64,000 bases of DNA from [Eubacterium] siraeum (GCA_025150425.1 CP102281.1:2480001-2544000), one strand, 5' to 3'; shown: positions 49,449-58,322, counted from the stretch's first letter. Notes: generated from the letters alone by a model not told the origin. Numbers and translations are program-made.

Positions 49449-49477
49449 ATTATACAGCATTACGATGCGGAATACAA
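49449..49477 (-). promoter_or_regulatory. Candidate promoter of the S10 supercluster
   Basis: A perfect -10 TATAAT (49449-49454) and a weak -35 TTGTAT (49472-49477), 17 bp apart, on the minus strand. Confidence 0.55.
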
Positions 49478-49669
49478 GCCTTTTTCAAAAATTTAAAGAT
49501 AGAAATTACAATAAAAAATCTCCGCATTTTTGTGCATATTGACTAATCGGTTTTATGCTATTATTTCCGTTCCGCCTGCCTGTATTCGTTAATTTTTCTG
49601 CCGCTTATTTATAATGCTTTGGTGTGTAGCGCCGCAGAGCTTCCATCGGGTATATAAAACTGCAAAAAA

Positions 49670-49700
49670 TCTGAGGGCAGGTAACACTACCTGCCCTCAG
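49670..49700 (-). terminator. Terminator hairpin, distal duplicate beside element C
   Basis: CTGAGGGCAGG pairs with CCTGCCCTCAG. On the minus strand it is followed by ATTTTTTG, so this copy looks like the working terminator for the fn3 gene at 50119. Twenty-nine bases are repeated exactly at 50075-50103. Confidence 0.88.
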
Positions 49701-50074
49701 TTTGTAGAAAAAGTATGTTTTTGAAATTAACTTCTGATTTATTATCCCTATCCCCTTTAGGACACTCTGATGGCTTTGCCTCGTGCAAAGCTTGGTGTGT
49801 CCTTATTTCGGCATCCATGCCGAACTGCCCCCTTTCCCCCGTGAAAGGCTGTGTATGCTTGGTTGGCTTTGCATCGCGCAAAGCCCTTGTGCATACACGC
49901 CCGGCATCCGTGCCGGGGGTGAATACGGGGACTGGCGTCCCTGCGACCCGCCTTGGGGCTACGCCCAAAGCAAGGATGCTTTGGCTGCTTGCCAAAAGTT
50001 TTGCACGACGCAAAACCAGCAGAGCAAGCGACGCTAAACCCCCATTTTTGATAACGATAGAAGTTTATCGACAG
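49701..50074 (+). repeat. Nested-hairpin repeat element, copy C
   Basis: A ~374-bp element between two copies of one terminator hairpin. Modules are GCTTTGC/GCAAAGC inside outer stem AGGACAC/GTGTCCT (49759-49765 with 49797-49803), TTCGGCA-TCCA-TGCCGAA (49807-49824), GGCTTTGC/GCAAAGCC inside outer stem GTGTATGC/GCATACAC (49851-49858 with 49891-49898), CCCGGCA-TCCG-TGCCGGG (49900-49917), and more in a segment absent from copy B (49930-50035). The end CCCATTTTTGATAACGATAG matches copy B's end in inverted orientation. Confidence 0.88.
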
Positions 50075-50103
50075 TCTGAGGGCAGGTAACACTACCTGCC
50101 CTC
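50075..50103 (-). terminator. Terminator hairpin, gene-proximal duplicate beside element C
   Basis: It is an exact 29-bp repeat of 49670-49698. This copy is nearest the gene at 50119 but lacks a T-tract on its minus-strand side, so it is probably not a complete terminator. Confidence 0.8.
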
Positions 50104-50118
50104 GCTGTCACTTTGATT

Positions 50119-53100
50119 TTATTTCGCCGTTGTTGCCTTTGCGGAAATGTACTCGCTGAATCTGTTGCTTCCGTCAACCGTTTTGAATGACTTCATACGG
50201 AAGGAATACGTTGTTCCCTTTGCGAGCGGGGCGACAACCATTGTCGTTACGTTCTTATCTTTGATAACATTTATCTGCGTCCACTTTCCGCCCTTGTACT
50301 GTTCGATGACATATCCCGAGGCGATGGTGTTGCGGCTCCAGCTGAGCTTTACCGCCGTCTGCGACAACGCCGTTGCGCTGAACTTAGCCACGTTCGCAAT
50401 TCTGGTCGTTCCGGCCATCGAAACATAGCCGCCGTAGGTTGTCTTTGTGCCGTTTGTCTTATACGCTCTTATCCTGAACGAATATTTCGTATCCGGGTTA
50501 AGACCCTTGACAATGAACTTCAGCGTCGTGTTATTCTTTGTTACCGCTATCTGCGTCCACTTTCCGCCCTTGTACTGCTCTATCGCATATCCCGTAACGT
50601 TAGCGTTACGTTCCCATTCAAGAGTTATCCATGTAGCCGTGGTCGAGGTAACTCTTGCATTCTTCACTGCCGCAGGAGGAGTTTCCGCCTTAACTGTGGT
50701 ATAGCCGCTGTAGTTTGTCTTGCCGTCGGCATTCTTGTATGTCTTTATGCGGAATGAATAAGGTGTTGCGTCCGCCAGCCCCTTTACAGTAAAGGTAAGC
50801 GTTGTGTTGTTCTTTGTTACCGCTATCTGCGTCCACTTTCCGCCCTTGTACTGTTCGATTATGTAGCCTGTAACCTTATCGTTCCTGTTCCAGTCCAGCT
50901 TTACAGCTGTAGGAGATATTGCGGTGCCGACAAATTTGTCGGTATTTGTAAGCTGCGTTTTCGCCGCAAGCCTTACATAGTCGCTGTATGCCGTACCCGA
51001 CGATAAAGTCTTATATCCCCTCATCCTGAACGTGTACGTTGTATCGGCGGCAAGTCTGCTTACATTGTACGAAACCGTGGAGCTGTTATTTATCTTTGCA
51101 ATCTGCGTCCACTTTCCGCCCTTGTACTGCTCTATCTCATAACCGCTCGCATTTGCGTTCTTATCCCACTTCAACGAAACACTCGATGAAGTCGCAGATT
51201 CCGCCGCAAAGCCTGTAGGAGTTGCAACATCATTTTCGATCTTGATTTCTGTATAACCGAGAATATAGTAGTATTTGTATTTTGAATTGTAACTGTAATC
51301 CTGTCTGACCTGAGTTCCGTTCAGATAGAATTTTGCTTTTTTGAGATTATACTCATAGCAGTCGGCATTGATGTATATATAGCACCAGTACGTCTTGCCC
51401 TTCTCAAATACAGTCGGTGTTTTCCACTCTTCATCGTCATACCAGTCAATACTTATAAGGCTCATATGCTCAGGAAGATTATGTGAGATGAAACTCTTTG
51501 CCGGAGTTCCTCCTGCCTTCGGAGGTGTTATCTGTACATATATATCCTTATCATACTCTTCAAACGGCACCCTCAGACTGTTAATCACTACCTTTCCGTC
51601 ATTGGAAACCGTGAACAGTTCCTTGTCTTCGGATGTCAGCCAGAATCCTTCTCTGTAAGTATCAAGCCTGCATCGGAATATATAACCGGGGGAAAGCGCA
51701 TATCCCGACTTAGGCGTTACCTTGAATTCGACCACATAACAGTTATCTACTATAAGCTCGTCATCGTCGTAAACCTCTTCGTTATATTCCCATGTGTTTA
51801 AAAGCGGCGTGACAAGAGTTACCGAATATTTATCAGGTTCCGACGAAGTAAGCTGCAGATCGTTTACCTGTCTGTAAGGCAGGAAGTTGCTGATTTCGAC
51901 CCCGACCGTCCTGATTCCTTCGTCGCAAACAAGAACGCTCTTAAATGCAATCTCGTTAAGACCGATGTAAATATGGTCTGCCGCTTGCCATTCATTTGCG
52001 GGATCCTCAAACCTGCGCATCTTTACTGTGCCTGTTGTATACGCTGCAACGTATCCGCTTTTCAGCTTTACTTTTACAAATATGTTGTATTTGAAGCCTT
52101 TGCACAGCTGAATATCGTTTACTATATTGTTTCCGTAAACATCACGGATATTGTTTATCGTCAGACTGTATTTTTCGGGTTCACCCGACGCAACGCTGAC
52201 GTCGCTTAACTTCGAGCCACCGTGAAAACCTGACACGACCGCCTTGATTTCCGTTACGGCTTCAAAGTCATAATCAATTATTATTATCTCGTTGATTCTC
52301 AGCACATTGCCGTAATTTATAACAGCCTTATACAGCATTGTGCATTTTTCCGTAACTTTTGGCGGCGTATACGACAGATCGTTTATAGCTTCGGGAATTC
52401 CTGTGAACGAGCCGAAATTCTTGGATACATACCAATCTACCGTTTTTATCGGATCGCCCGTGCCGTACGGATTAGGAGCCTTACTCAGCAGGTCGATCTT
52501 ACCTACGCTGTTGCTGTTGACGGTAAAACGGGTGCGTTTGGTATGGCTCAACACATAATTATTTCTGTCGGTTTTCAGCCTGCATATCTCGTCTGCACCC
52601 CTTGCAGCCATAGCCTTCTTTTCGTCAATGCCGGCCTGCGGTGCGGTAAGCAGAGTCGTGTACTCTACCTTTTCTGCAGAATTTGTGATTGTACCTGCTT
52701 TAGAAGTAAGTACCGCCTTATCAGCAGGATAATATACATTTATATCATTCGGGCTAAGCGGCATGGTTCCGCCCAGGAGCGTTATGTTGTAATACTTTTT
52801 CTGTAACGCCTCGTCACTTGTAACACGGACAAAATACGGATCGGAAATTATCGTTCCCGTTTTATCGGTCACTCTGCCCTTGCTCTTGTTTGTGATGGTT
52901 CCGCCCGTCATAACCAGCGATGCGTAATAATCACAGCCGTCTATCGAGGAGAGCGCTATACTTGAGGTAGTTACTATAGTACCTCCGTTTATCAGAGCAG
53001 TAGAATTAAGCGTTCTTTGTTTGCCGGCAAAACCGTTATCCAGCTTTATCGGAGTACCGATCTGTGCATCAAAATAACCGTCGTTGATTACAAGATCCGA

Positions 53101-53643
53101 TGCACTCAGCTTGATCATTTCACAATACATCGCATTGGTACCCGTGTAGCAGAATGTACCTCCGTTTATAACGATCGTACTTCTGTTCTCAGCCAAAAAC
53201 AGATTCTGGGCTACATCCTTGGCATAGAAATACATCTTACCCGTTCCCACCGAATCCTCAATGGTCAGCTTACTGTATTGGACGCTCAACAGATGATCCT
53301 GCGAGTCAATACTGTTACCTGTCTTTTTAAGCGTATATCCGGCAAGGTCCAGCGTCTTGTCACTTTCTATAGGCGGACACAATCTCGTCAGATAGTTAGG
53401 TTTATATTCCTCAGGGTCGCAGTCAATATCTGCGCCAAGCCTTATCTTAGACTCCTCACTGCCGTTGTATGCCAATCTCAGCTGCCGGTAATTGCGGACG
53501 ATAAGGTATCCGTCACTTGAATACTCTGTGCTTTCACCGTCGGTGCCTGCGGCACTGATAGGTATGATTGTCAGCGGCAGTGCGGTTATCATAATAGCAA
53601 GTGCCGCAAACAAAGCCGTAATGCGTTTAAATTTTATTTTCAT
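50119..53643 (-). CDS. Large secreted protein with four C-terminal fibronectin type III domains
   Basis: 1,174 residues. A signal peptide (cleavage near ISAAG, residue ~32) is followed by a region to about residue 330 with parallel beta-helix-like repeats (RSTIVINGGTFCY, ALINGGTIVTTSS, SLVMTGGTITNKS), then about 450 residues of beta-rich modules of unclear family, and four fn3 domains from ~815 to the end, each with the pattern SGYxIEQYKGGKWTQIA...TYSFRMRxYK. No sortase motif or membrane anchor is seen. It is probably a surface or matrix adhesin; ligand unknown. Its fn3 sequences resemble those of the next gene. Confidence 0.85.
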   Translation of the reverse strand: MKIKFKRITALFAALAIMITALPLTIIPISAAGTDGESTEYSSDGYLIVRNYRQLRLAYNGSEESKIRLGADIDCDPEEYKPNYLTRLCPPIESDKTLDLAGYTLKKTGNSIDSQDHLLSVQYSKLTIEDSVGTGKMYFYAKDVAQNLFLAENRSTIVINGGTFCYTGTNAMYCEMIKLSASDLVINDGYFDAQIGTPIKLDNGFAGKQRTLNSTALINGGTIVTTSSIALSSIDGCDYYASLVMTGGTITNKSKGRVTDKTGTIISDPYFVRVTSDEALQKKYYNITLLGGTMPLSPNDINVYYPADKAVLTSKAGTITNSAEKVEYTTLLTAPQAGIDEKKAMAARGADEICRLKTDRNNYVLSHTKRTRFTVNSNSVGKIDLLSKAPNPYGTGDPIKTVDWYVSKNFGSFTGIPEAINDLSYTPPKVTEKCTMLYKAVINYGNVLRINEIIIIDYDFEAVTEIKAVVSGFHGGSKLSDVSVASGEPEKYSLTINNIRDVYGNNIVNDIQLCKGFKYNIFVKVKLKSGYVAAYTTGTVKMRRFEDPANEWQAADHIYIGLNEIAFKSVLVCDEGIRTVGVEISNFLPYRQVNDLQLTSSEPDKYSVTLVTPLLNTWEYNEEVYDDDELIVDNCYVVEFKVTPKSGYALSPGYIFRCRLDTYREGFWLTSEDKELFTVSNDGKVVINSLRVPFEEYDKDIYVQITPPKAGGTPAKSFISHNLPEHMSLISIDWYDDEEWKTPTVFEKGKTYWCYIYINADCYEYNLKKAKFYLNGTQVRQDYSYNSKYKYYYILGYTEIKIENDVATPTGFAAESATSSSVSLKWDKNANASGYEIEQYKGGKWTQIAKINNSSTVSYNVSRLAADTTYTFRMRGYKTLSSGTAYSDYVRLAAKTQLTNTDKFVGTAISPTAVKLDWNRNDKVTGYIIEQYKGGKWTQIAVTKNNTTLTFTVKGLADATPYSFRIKTYKNADGKTNYSGYTTVKAETPPAAVKNARVTSTTATWITLEWERNANVTGYAIEQYKGGKWTQIAVTKNNTTLKFIVKGLNPDTKYSFRIRAYKTNGTKTTYGGYVSMAGTTRIANVAKFSATALSQTAVKLSWSRNTIASGYVIEQYKGGKWTQINVIKDKNVTTMVVAPLAKGTTYSFRMKSFKTVDGSNRFSEYISAKATTAK

Positions 53644-53917
53644 AATCCTTTACCTCCTCATTATAATTTTCAAAGTTCATATAAGCCCACTGCTCTTTAT
53701 TATATTTTACACCGTATTCAGCAAAATGACATTACCCAGATGGGTAAATTATGCAATTCATCTTGAACCCTCATTGCATTTTTTACTATTGCGAAGCTCA
53801 TCGTCGGTAATTGTGCGGTTTTCCGCCCGAAAACATCGCCACAGATTTTTGCATATCTCTTGCAGACAGAATACCGGCTAAGGTGGTTTGACCTAAGATT
53901 CGACAGGCAATAAACAG

Positions 53918-53953
53918 AAAAACGGACATCGGTAAATGCCGATGCCCGTTTTT
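53918..53953 (-). terminator. Terminator of the BspA-like gene
   Basis: AAAAACGGACATCGG pairs with CCGATGCCCGTTTTT (one mismatch), followed by T residues on the minus strand. The rest of the 53644-53970 gap shows nothing else clear. Confidence 0.8.
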
Positions 53954-53970
53954 ATATTCAGTTTAACCGC

Positions 53971-56415
53971 TTACCTCTTCGTCTTAACCGTCAGCGTACT
54001 GCTCCACGAACCATACTGCTTAGTATTTCCGTAAGTCTTATACGCTCTTATTCTGAACTTATAGCTTGTATTTGTCTTTAAACTCTTGACCGTACAGCTT
54101 GTAGAAGTAGCCTTAGTACCCGTGTAAACAGTCACCCATTTACCGCCCTTGTACTGCTGTAACTGGTAACCGCTTGCGGTCGTACCCTTGTTCCAGCCGA
54201 GCGTTATTGACTTCTTGGCTGTGGATTTAGCCTTGAATCCGCCAACGCCGTAAGGGTTGGTGTTAACTTTAACTTCACTGCTCCACGAGCCGTACTGCTT
54301 AGTATTTCCGTAGGTCTTGTACGCTCTTATTCTGAATCTGTAGCCTGCCGTACCTGCCTTTAAGCCCTTTACAGTATAGCTTGTGTTGGTAGCCTTAGTA
54401 CCGGTGTAGATAGTTACCCACTTGCCGTCCTTGTACTGCTGTAACTGGTAACCGCTTGCCGTTGTGCCCTTGTTCCATTTCAATGTAACAGATGTACTTG
54501 TCTTTGACGAGCATTTGAAACCGCCAACACCGTAAGGATTGGTATTAACCTTAACTTCACTGCTCCACGAACCATACTGCTTAGTATTTCCGTAAGTCTT
54601 GTAAGCTCTGATTCTGAATCTGTAGCCGGCAGTGCCTGCCTTGAGATTCTTTACAGTGTAGCTTGTATCGGTAGCCTTTGTTCCGGTGTAGATAGTTACC
54701 CACTTGCCATCCTTATACTGCTGTAACTGATAACCGCTTGCCGTTGTGCCCTTGTTCCACTTCAATGTCACTGAGGTACTCGACTTTGACGAACACTTGA
54801 ATCCGCCTACGCCGTAAGGGTTGGTGTTGACCTTGACTTCACTGCTCCACGAACCATACTGCTTAGTATTTCCGTAAGTCTTGTAAGCTCTGATTCTGAA
54901 TCTGTAGCCAGCTGTACCTGCCTTTAAGCCCTTTACAGTGTAGCTTGTGTTAGTAGCCTTAGTACCTGTATAAATAGTTACCCACTTGCCATCCTTATAC
55001 TGCTGTAACTGGTAACCGCTTGCCGTTGTACCCTTGTTCCATTTCAATGTAACAGATGTACTTGTCTTTGACGAACACTTGAATCCGCCTACGCCATAGG
55101 GGTTAGTATTTACGGAGAGTGCCGATGTATAATCGCTGTAAGCACCATCCATGACCGCTCTCATACGGAACTTGTATCCTGCTGTTCCTGCCGCTAATCC
55201 CTTGACGGTATATGAAGTCGTTGCATTGCTTGTTATCTTGGCAACATTTACCCACTTGCCGCCCTTGTACTGCTCTATCTCGTAACCGCTTGCATTTGCA
55301 TTCTTGTTCCACTGTAATGTTACGTTCGTGCTGAATATTGACTTAACCTTGAAGCCGGTAACATTGGCAATAGTAGGCTTGTCAAGCAGTTCATACGCTA
55401 AGCCGTTTTCTTTTGCGTACCGTTCGCCAGCTGTGCCAATGTTGCAGTAGATTTTAAAATCATCGTATTTCATGCTACGGTGCTTGCTTTCGTCATAATA
55501 ATAACCAAGTGCATTTTCGCCTATACTTGTCACACTGTTCGGTATCGTTATACTTATAAGATTCCAACAATCGTAGAAAGCACTATCGCCTATCTCCGTC
55601 ACACTGTTAGGTATCGCTATACTTTTAAGGTTTGAACAACCACAAAAGGTATGATCATCTATATACACCACATTGTCTGGTATCGTTATACTTGTAAGGC
55701 TTGTGCAATAGCCAAAAGCGTAAACACCTATACTCGTCACACCGTCCGGTATCATTATACTTGTAAGGCTTGTGCAAGCGTAGAAACCAAACTCGCCTAT
55801 CTTCTTCACACCGTCAGACATAGTTACACTAGTAAGACTTTTACAATTGCTGAAAGCACTATCGCTTATCTCCGTCACGCTATCAGGTATCGTTATACTT
55901 GTAAGGCTTTCGCAACCATCGAAAGCACCCCAACCTATACTTGTCACACCATCCGGTATCGTTATACTTGTAAGGCTTGTGCAACCGCTGAAAGCATGAA
56001 CACCTATACTCGTCACACCGTCCGGTAGTGTTATACTTGTAAGTCTTGCACAGTCTTGAAAAGCACACGAGCCTATCCACGTTACGCTGTCAGGTATCGT
56101 TATACTTATAAGCCTTTTGCAACCGCTGAAAGCATTCCAGCCTATCTCCGTCACGCTGTCAGGTATCGTTATACTTTTAAAATTTGTGCAATCTTCGAAA
56201 GCAGAAACACCTATCTTCGTCACAGTCTTCCCGTCAATCGTTTTCGGAATATCAACCTTTTCCGCACTACCATTATAATCAGTAATCTCCACAGTACCAT
56301 CATTAAGCACGCTATACTCATAATCCCCAAAAGTCTCCGCCCCTGCGCACACCGCACAGATTACAACCATTGCCGCAAAGGTTGCAAAACCGAGCAGCCA
56401 TTTTTTAAGCTTCAT
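53971..56415 (-). CDS. Secreted BspA-type leucine-rich-repeat protein with fn3 domains
   Basis: 814 residues. After a signal peptide (cleavage after VCAGA, residue ~26) come about eleven 23-residue LRR_5 repeats (~50-310) of the form AFxxCxxLTSITIPDGVTSIG. These resemble Treponema/Bacteroides BspA surface proteins. Five fn3 domains follow (~345-814); the middle three are nearly identical 94-residue units containing TTASGYQLQQYKDGKWVTIY. No anchor motif is visible. The likely role is adhesion or polysaccharide contact at the cell surface. Confidence 0.9.
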   Translation of the reverse strand: MKLKKWLLGFATFAAMVVICAVCAGAETFGDYEYSVLNDGTVEITDYNGSAEKVDIPKTIDGKTVTKIGVSAFEDCTNFKSITIPDSVTEIGWNAFSGCKRLISITIPDSVTWIGSCAFQDCARLTSITLPDGVTSIGVHAFSGCTSLTSITIPDGVTSIGWGAFDGCESLTSITIPDSVTEISDSAFSNCKSLTSVTMSDGVKKIGEFGFYACTSLTSIMIPDGVTSIGVYAFGYCTSLTSITIPDNVVYIDDHTFCGCSNLKSIAIPNSVTEIGDSAFYDCWNLISITIPNSVTSIGENALGYYYDESKHRSMKYDDFKIYCNIGTAGERYAKENGLAYELLDKPTIANVTGFKVKSIFSTNVTLQWNKNANASGYEIEQYKGGKWVNVAKITSNATTSYTVKGLAAGTAGYKFRMRAVMDGAYSDYTSALSVNTNPYGVGGFKCSSKTSTSVTLKWNKGTTASGYQLQQYKDGKWVTIYTGTKATNTSYTVKGLKAGTAGYRFRIRAYKTYGNTKQYGSWSSEVKVNTNPYGVGGFKCSSKSSTSVTLKWNKGTTASGYQLQQYKDGKWVTIYTGTKATDTSYTVKNLKAGTAGYRFRIRAYKTYGNTKQYGSWSSEVKVNTNPYGVGGFKCSSKTSTSVTLKWNKGTTASGYQLQQYKDGKWVTIYTGTKATNTSYTVKGLKAGTAGYRFRIRAYKTYGNTKQYGSWSSEVKVNTNPYGVGGFKAKSTAKKSITLGWNKGTTASGYQLQQYKGGKWVTVYTGTKATSTSCTVKSLKTNTSYKFRIRAYKTYGNTKQYGSWSSTLTVKTKR
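54240..55090 (-). repeat. Three near-identical 282-bp coding repeats (fn3 units)
   Basis: Landmarks such as CTCCACGAACCATACTGC recur at 54282, 54563 and 54845, a 282-bp period, with only scattered, mostly synonymous changes. They encode fn3 domains 2-4 of the BspA-like protein, which suggests recent duplication or ongoing homogenisation. Confidence 0.88.
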
Positions 56416-56708
56416 AAATATTTACCTCTTTCTTAAAATATTATAAAAAGGTAAAACCTGCCCTAAGCAGACTATCCCTTCATTACAATATTGAATTTTA
56501 CCGAGAGCTTTTGTGTATTACTTACAGAGGCGCTTTCAGAACGTCCCATATTTACATAAATTGCAGTTTATCATCTTGCACATATCTCTCACCATTTCAT
56601 AATAACATCCGATTATTTATTCGCAGTTAAATTTCCTTTAGTATATCACTATTGTTAATTGCTGTCAAGTATCAATCCGGTAATTGCCACAGTACGCATA
56701 AATATTCA

Positions 56709-56869
56709 AGCGGTCACAGCATATCACCGTGACCGCTTTATATTGTTTATCGCTTTGTGTAACCCCGCCGTTTCGCTATTCTCAGCTACACTGCAACAGC
56801 ATTAAAGGCGGAACTTGGAGCGGCTCACAGCCGCAGACGGAATCTGAGGCGGCACATTGCCGCAGCCGC
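56709..56869. repeat. GTGACCG-type 3'-end repeat, copy 1
   Basis: It begins with hairpin GCGGTCAC/GTGACCGC, then contains TTTGTGTAACCCCGCCGTT, GGAGCGGCTCACAGCCGCA and a GCGGC-rich end. The same words in the same order recur at 60468-60598 and 60599-60750. It directly follows the stop of the 3D-domain gene. The rest of the 56416-56869 gap is AT-rich, probably promoter DNA for the BspA-like gene. Confidence 0.75.
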
Positions 56870-58123
56870 TTAGCCGTTGCCGACTTCTACAACGTAAATA
56901 TCAACGTATTGCAGACCCCATGCGCAAGCATCGTCATAATGCTCCTCTGTACTGCCCATATATACGTCCACAGGAATCGTACCTGCCATCATTCCATCAC
57001 CTGTATCGGCGGCAATAGCATAGCCGTAGCAGATATTGTCATACTGACCGACTATATAGAGCTTCGAGCCGTAGGGGATAACATTGGGATTTACCGCAAC
57101 TGTGCCTATCTCAGCCATTCTGCCGCTTGCGGTATACGCACCTTCGGGCGCTGTATAGGCTGTAGCCTTGCCGGATACCACATACTCATAGTCAACCGGT
57201 CTGCCGTTCCTTAGTACGATAGATGTATCATCTATCTTGCAATAAGGAGTTACGATTGCCGCACCCTCGGCTATAACCTCGTCAACCTTCTTGGTCACTA
57301 CCTTAGTGGTCTTCTTTACGTCCGTCTTAACACCGTCAATGTAGGTAGTGGTCGTTGTAGTTCTTATCTTGCCGTTGACACCCTTTGTACGAACCTCGCT
57401 CTGACCTATAGCCAGAATGTTGCTCGTTACGGTAGATGTCTGATAAGGGATAATCTTATCCTGTTTTTCAGTCTTTATCTCGACTCTTGAAACCTTTATC
57501 TCGGCAGGTCCGGTTATCTTGGATTCAAGTTCCTCGCTTACCATATCGTTCTTACCGAGTGTTATTTTCGCTCTTTTCAAAAGCTCTGAAACCGTGTTGT
57601 CAAGGCACTTTACGGTTGTTGTCTTTCCGTCTGCCGTAATCTTCACGTCATAGGCTCTTGTAACAGCAATCTTCTGTCCTTCTTTAAGAACAGCCGTCTT
57701 TGCAGGTGATACCTTGTCATATTCGCCAAGCTCAACGCCTGCCTGCTCAAGCAGCTGTGCCACTGTTGCGTCTACACTGTGTGCAGTGGCGGTCTTCTTG
57801 CCGCCTTCCAGAATATCAACGTCAAAGGCTCTTTCGATAGTAAGAGTGGCTGTTGCCACGTTCTCCTCAAAGCCGGTGAAGTCTATCCTGTCGTATGTGC
57901 CGAGCGTTATGTGGTTCTCTCTGAGTATCTCATAAGGGTCGGCACTTACCGTATAAACAATACGCTTTTCGTTCTCGTCGATTATCTCAACGTCATTTCT
58001 GAAGTAGAGCAGACCTGTCATAAGGAATACTCCGAAGATACTGCCGAATATAAGCAGTATTTTAAGTGCTGCGTTCTTTGATATGCGTATTGTCAGTCCG
58101 GTGTTTCTGAATCTGGGAAACAT
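56870..58123 (-). CDS. Cell-wall protein with DUF348, G5 and 3D domains (YabE/Rpf-like)
   Basis: 417 residues from ATG 58123 (AAAGGCGG upstream). One membrane helix (~15-38) anchors it, followed by three DUF348 repeats (e.g. AFDVDILEGGKKTATAHSVDATVAQLLEQAGV, shown in pattern only), a G5 domain (~235-310, QDKIIPYQTSTVTSN and TKGVNGKIRTTT), and a C-terminal 3D domain with GTVAVNPNVIPYGSKLYI, AADTGDGM and PVDVYM, the aspartates that name it. 3D domains are thought to be lytic transglycosylase-like; the YabE/Rpf group remodels peptidoglycan during growth or revival. It has its own promoter and a structured leader. Confidence 0.93.
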   Translation of the reverse strand: MFPRFRNTGLTIRISKNAALKILLIFGSIFGVFLMTGLLYFRNDVEIIDENEKRIVYTVSADPYEILRENHITLGTYDRIDFTGFEENVATATLTIERAFDVDILEGGKKTATAHSVDATVAQLLEQAGVELGEYDKVSPAKTAVLKEGQKIAVTRAYDVKITADGKTTTVKCLDNTVSELLKRAKITLGKNDMVSEELESKITGPAEIKVSRVEIKTEKQDKIIPYQTSTVTSNILAIGQSEVRTKGVNGKIRTTTTTTYIDGVKTDVKKTTKVVTKKVDEVIAEGAAIVTPYCKIDDTSIVLRNGRPVDYEYVVSGKATAYTAPEGAYTASGRMAEIGTVAVNPNVIPYGSKLYIVGQYDNICYGYAIAADTGDGMMAGTIPVDVYMGSTEEHYDDACAWGLQYVDIYVVEVGNG

Positions 58124-58287
58124 ATATCCGCCTTTCGTCATCATATCGGTAGGTTTAAGCAGTACCCATACGGGCATCACGGCATTAAAATTACGGCTAA
58201 ATCCGTCTGTCACCACTGACCGTGTACGATAACTCCCCTTGCGGAGAGAACCGCTGCTACGTTTATTATCGGGCTTTTTTCAAGCTC
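58124..58287 (-). promoter_or_regulatory. Structured 5' leader of the 3D-domain gene, candidate riboswitch
   Basis: About 164 nt. On the minus strand an outer stem AGCAG/CTGCT encloses hairpin CTCTCC-GCAA-GGGGAG (GNRA loop), a branched stem CACGG/CCGTG that itself holds GTCA-GTGG-TGAC and ACGG/CCGT hairpins, and CCC-GTAT-GGG. Genes of this class are often under c-di-AMP (ydaO/yuaA) riboswitches, but I could not match that consensus. Confidence 0.5.
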
Positions 58288-58293
58288 TAGACA

Positions 58294-58322
58294 ATTATAA
58301 TTTCCGTTTTGCAAAATGTCAA
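58294..58322 (-). promoter_or_regulatory. Promoter of the 3D-domain gene
   Basis: A perfect consensus: TTGACA (58317-58322), 17 bp, TATAAT (58294-58299). From here to 58975 I see no gene, only AT-rich DNA and a short hairpin at 58853-58872. Confidence 0.9.

Noticed and set aside
19738-50074. Transposon or insertion sequence with a transposase for the nested-hairpin elements
   Set aside because: No transposase, integrase, reverse transcriptase or intron-encoded protein is present in or beside any of the three copies.
58124-58287. A c-di-AMP (ydaO/yuaA) riboswitch call for the 3D-domain gene leader
   Set aside because: The gene class fits, but I could not match the conserved sequence blocks by eye, so only an unassigned structured leader is reported.
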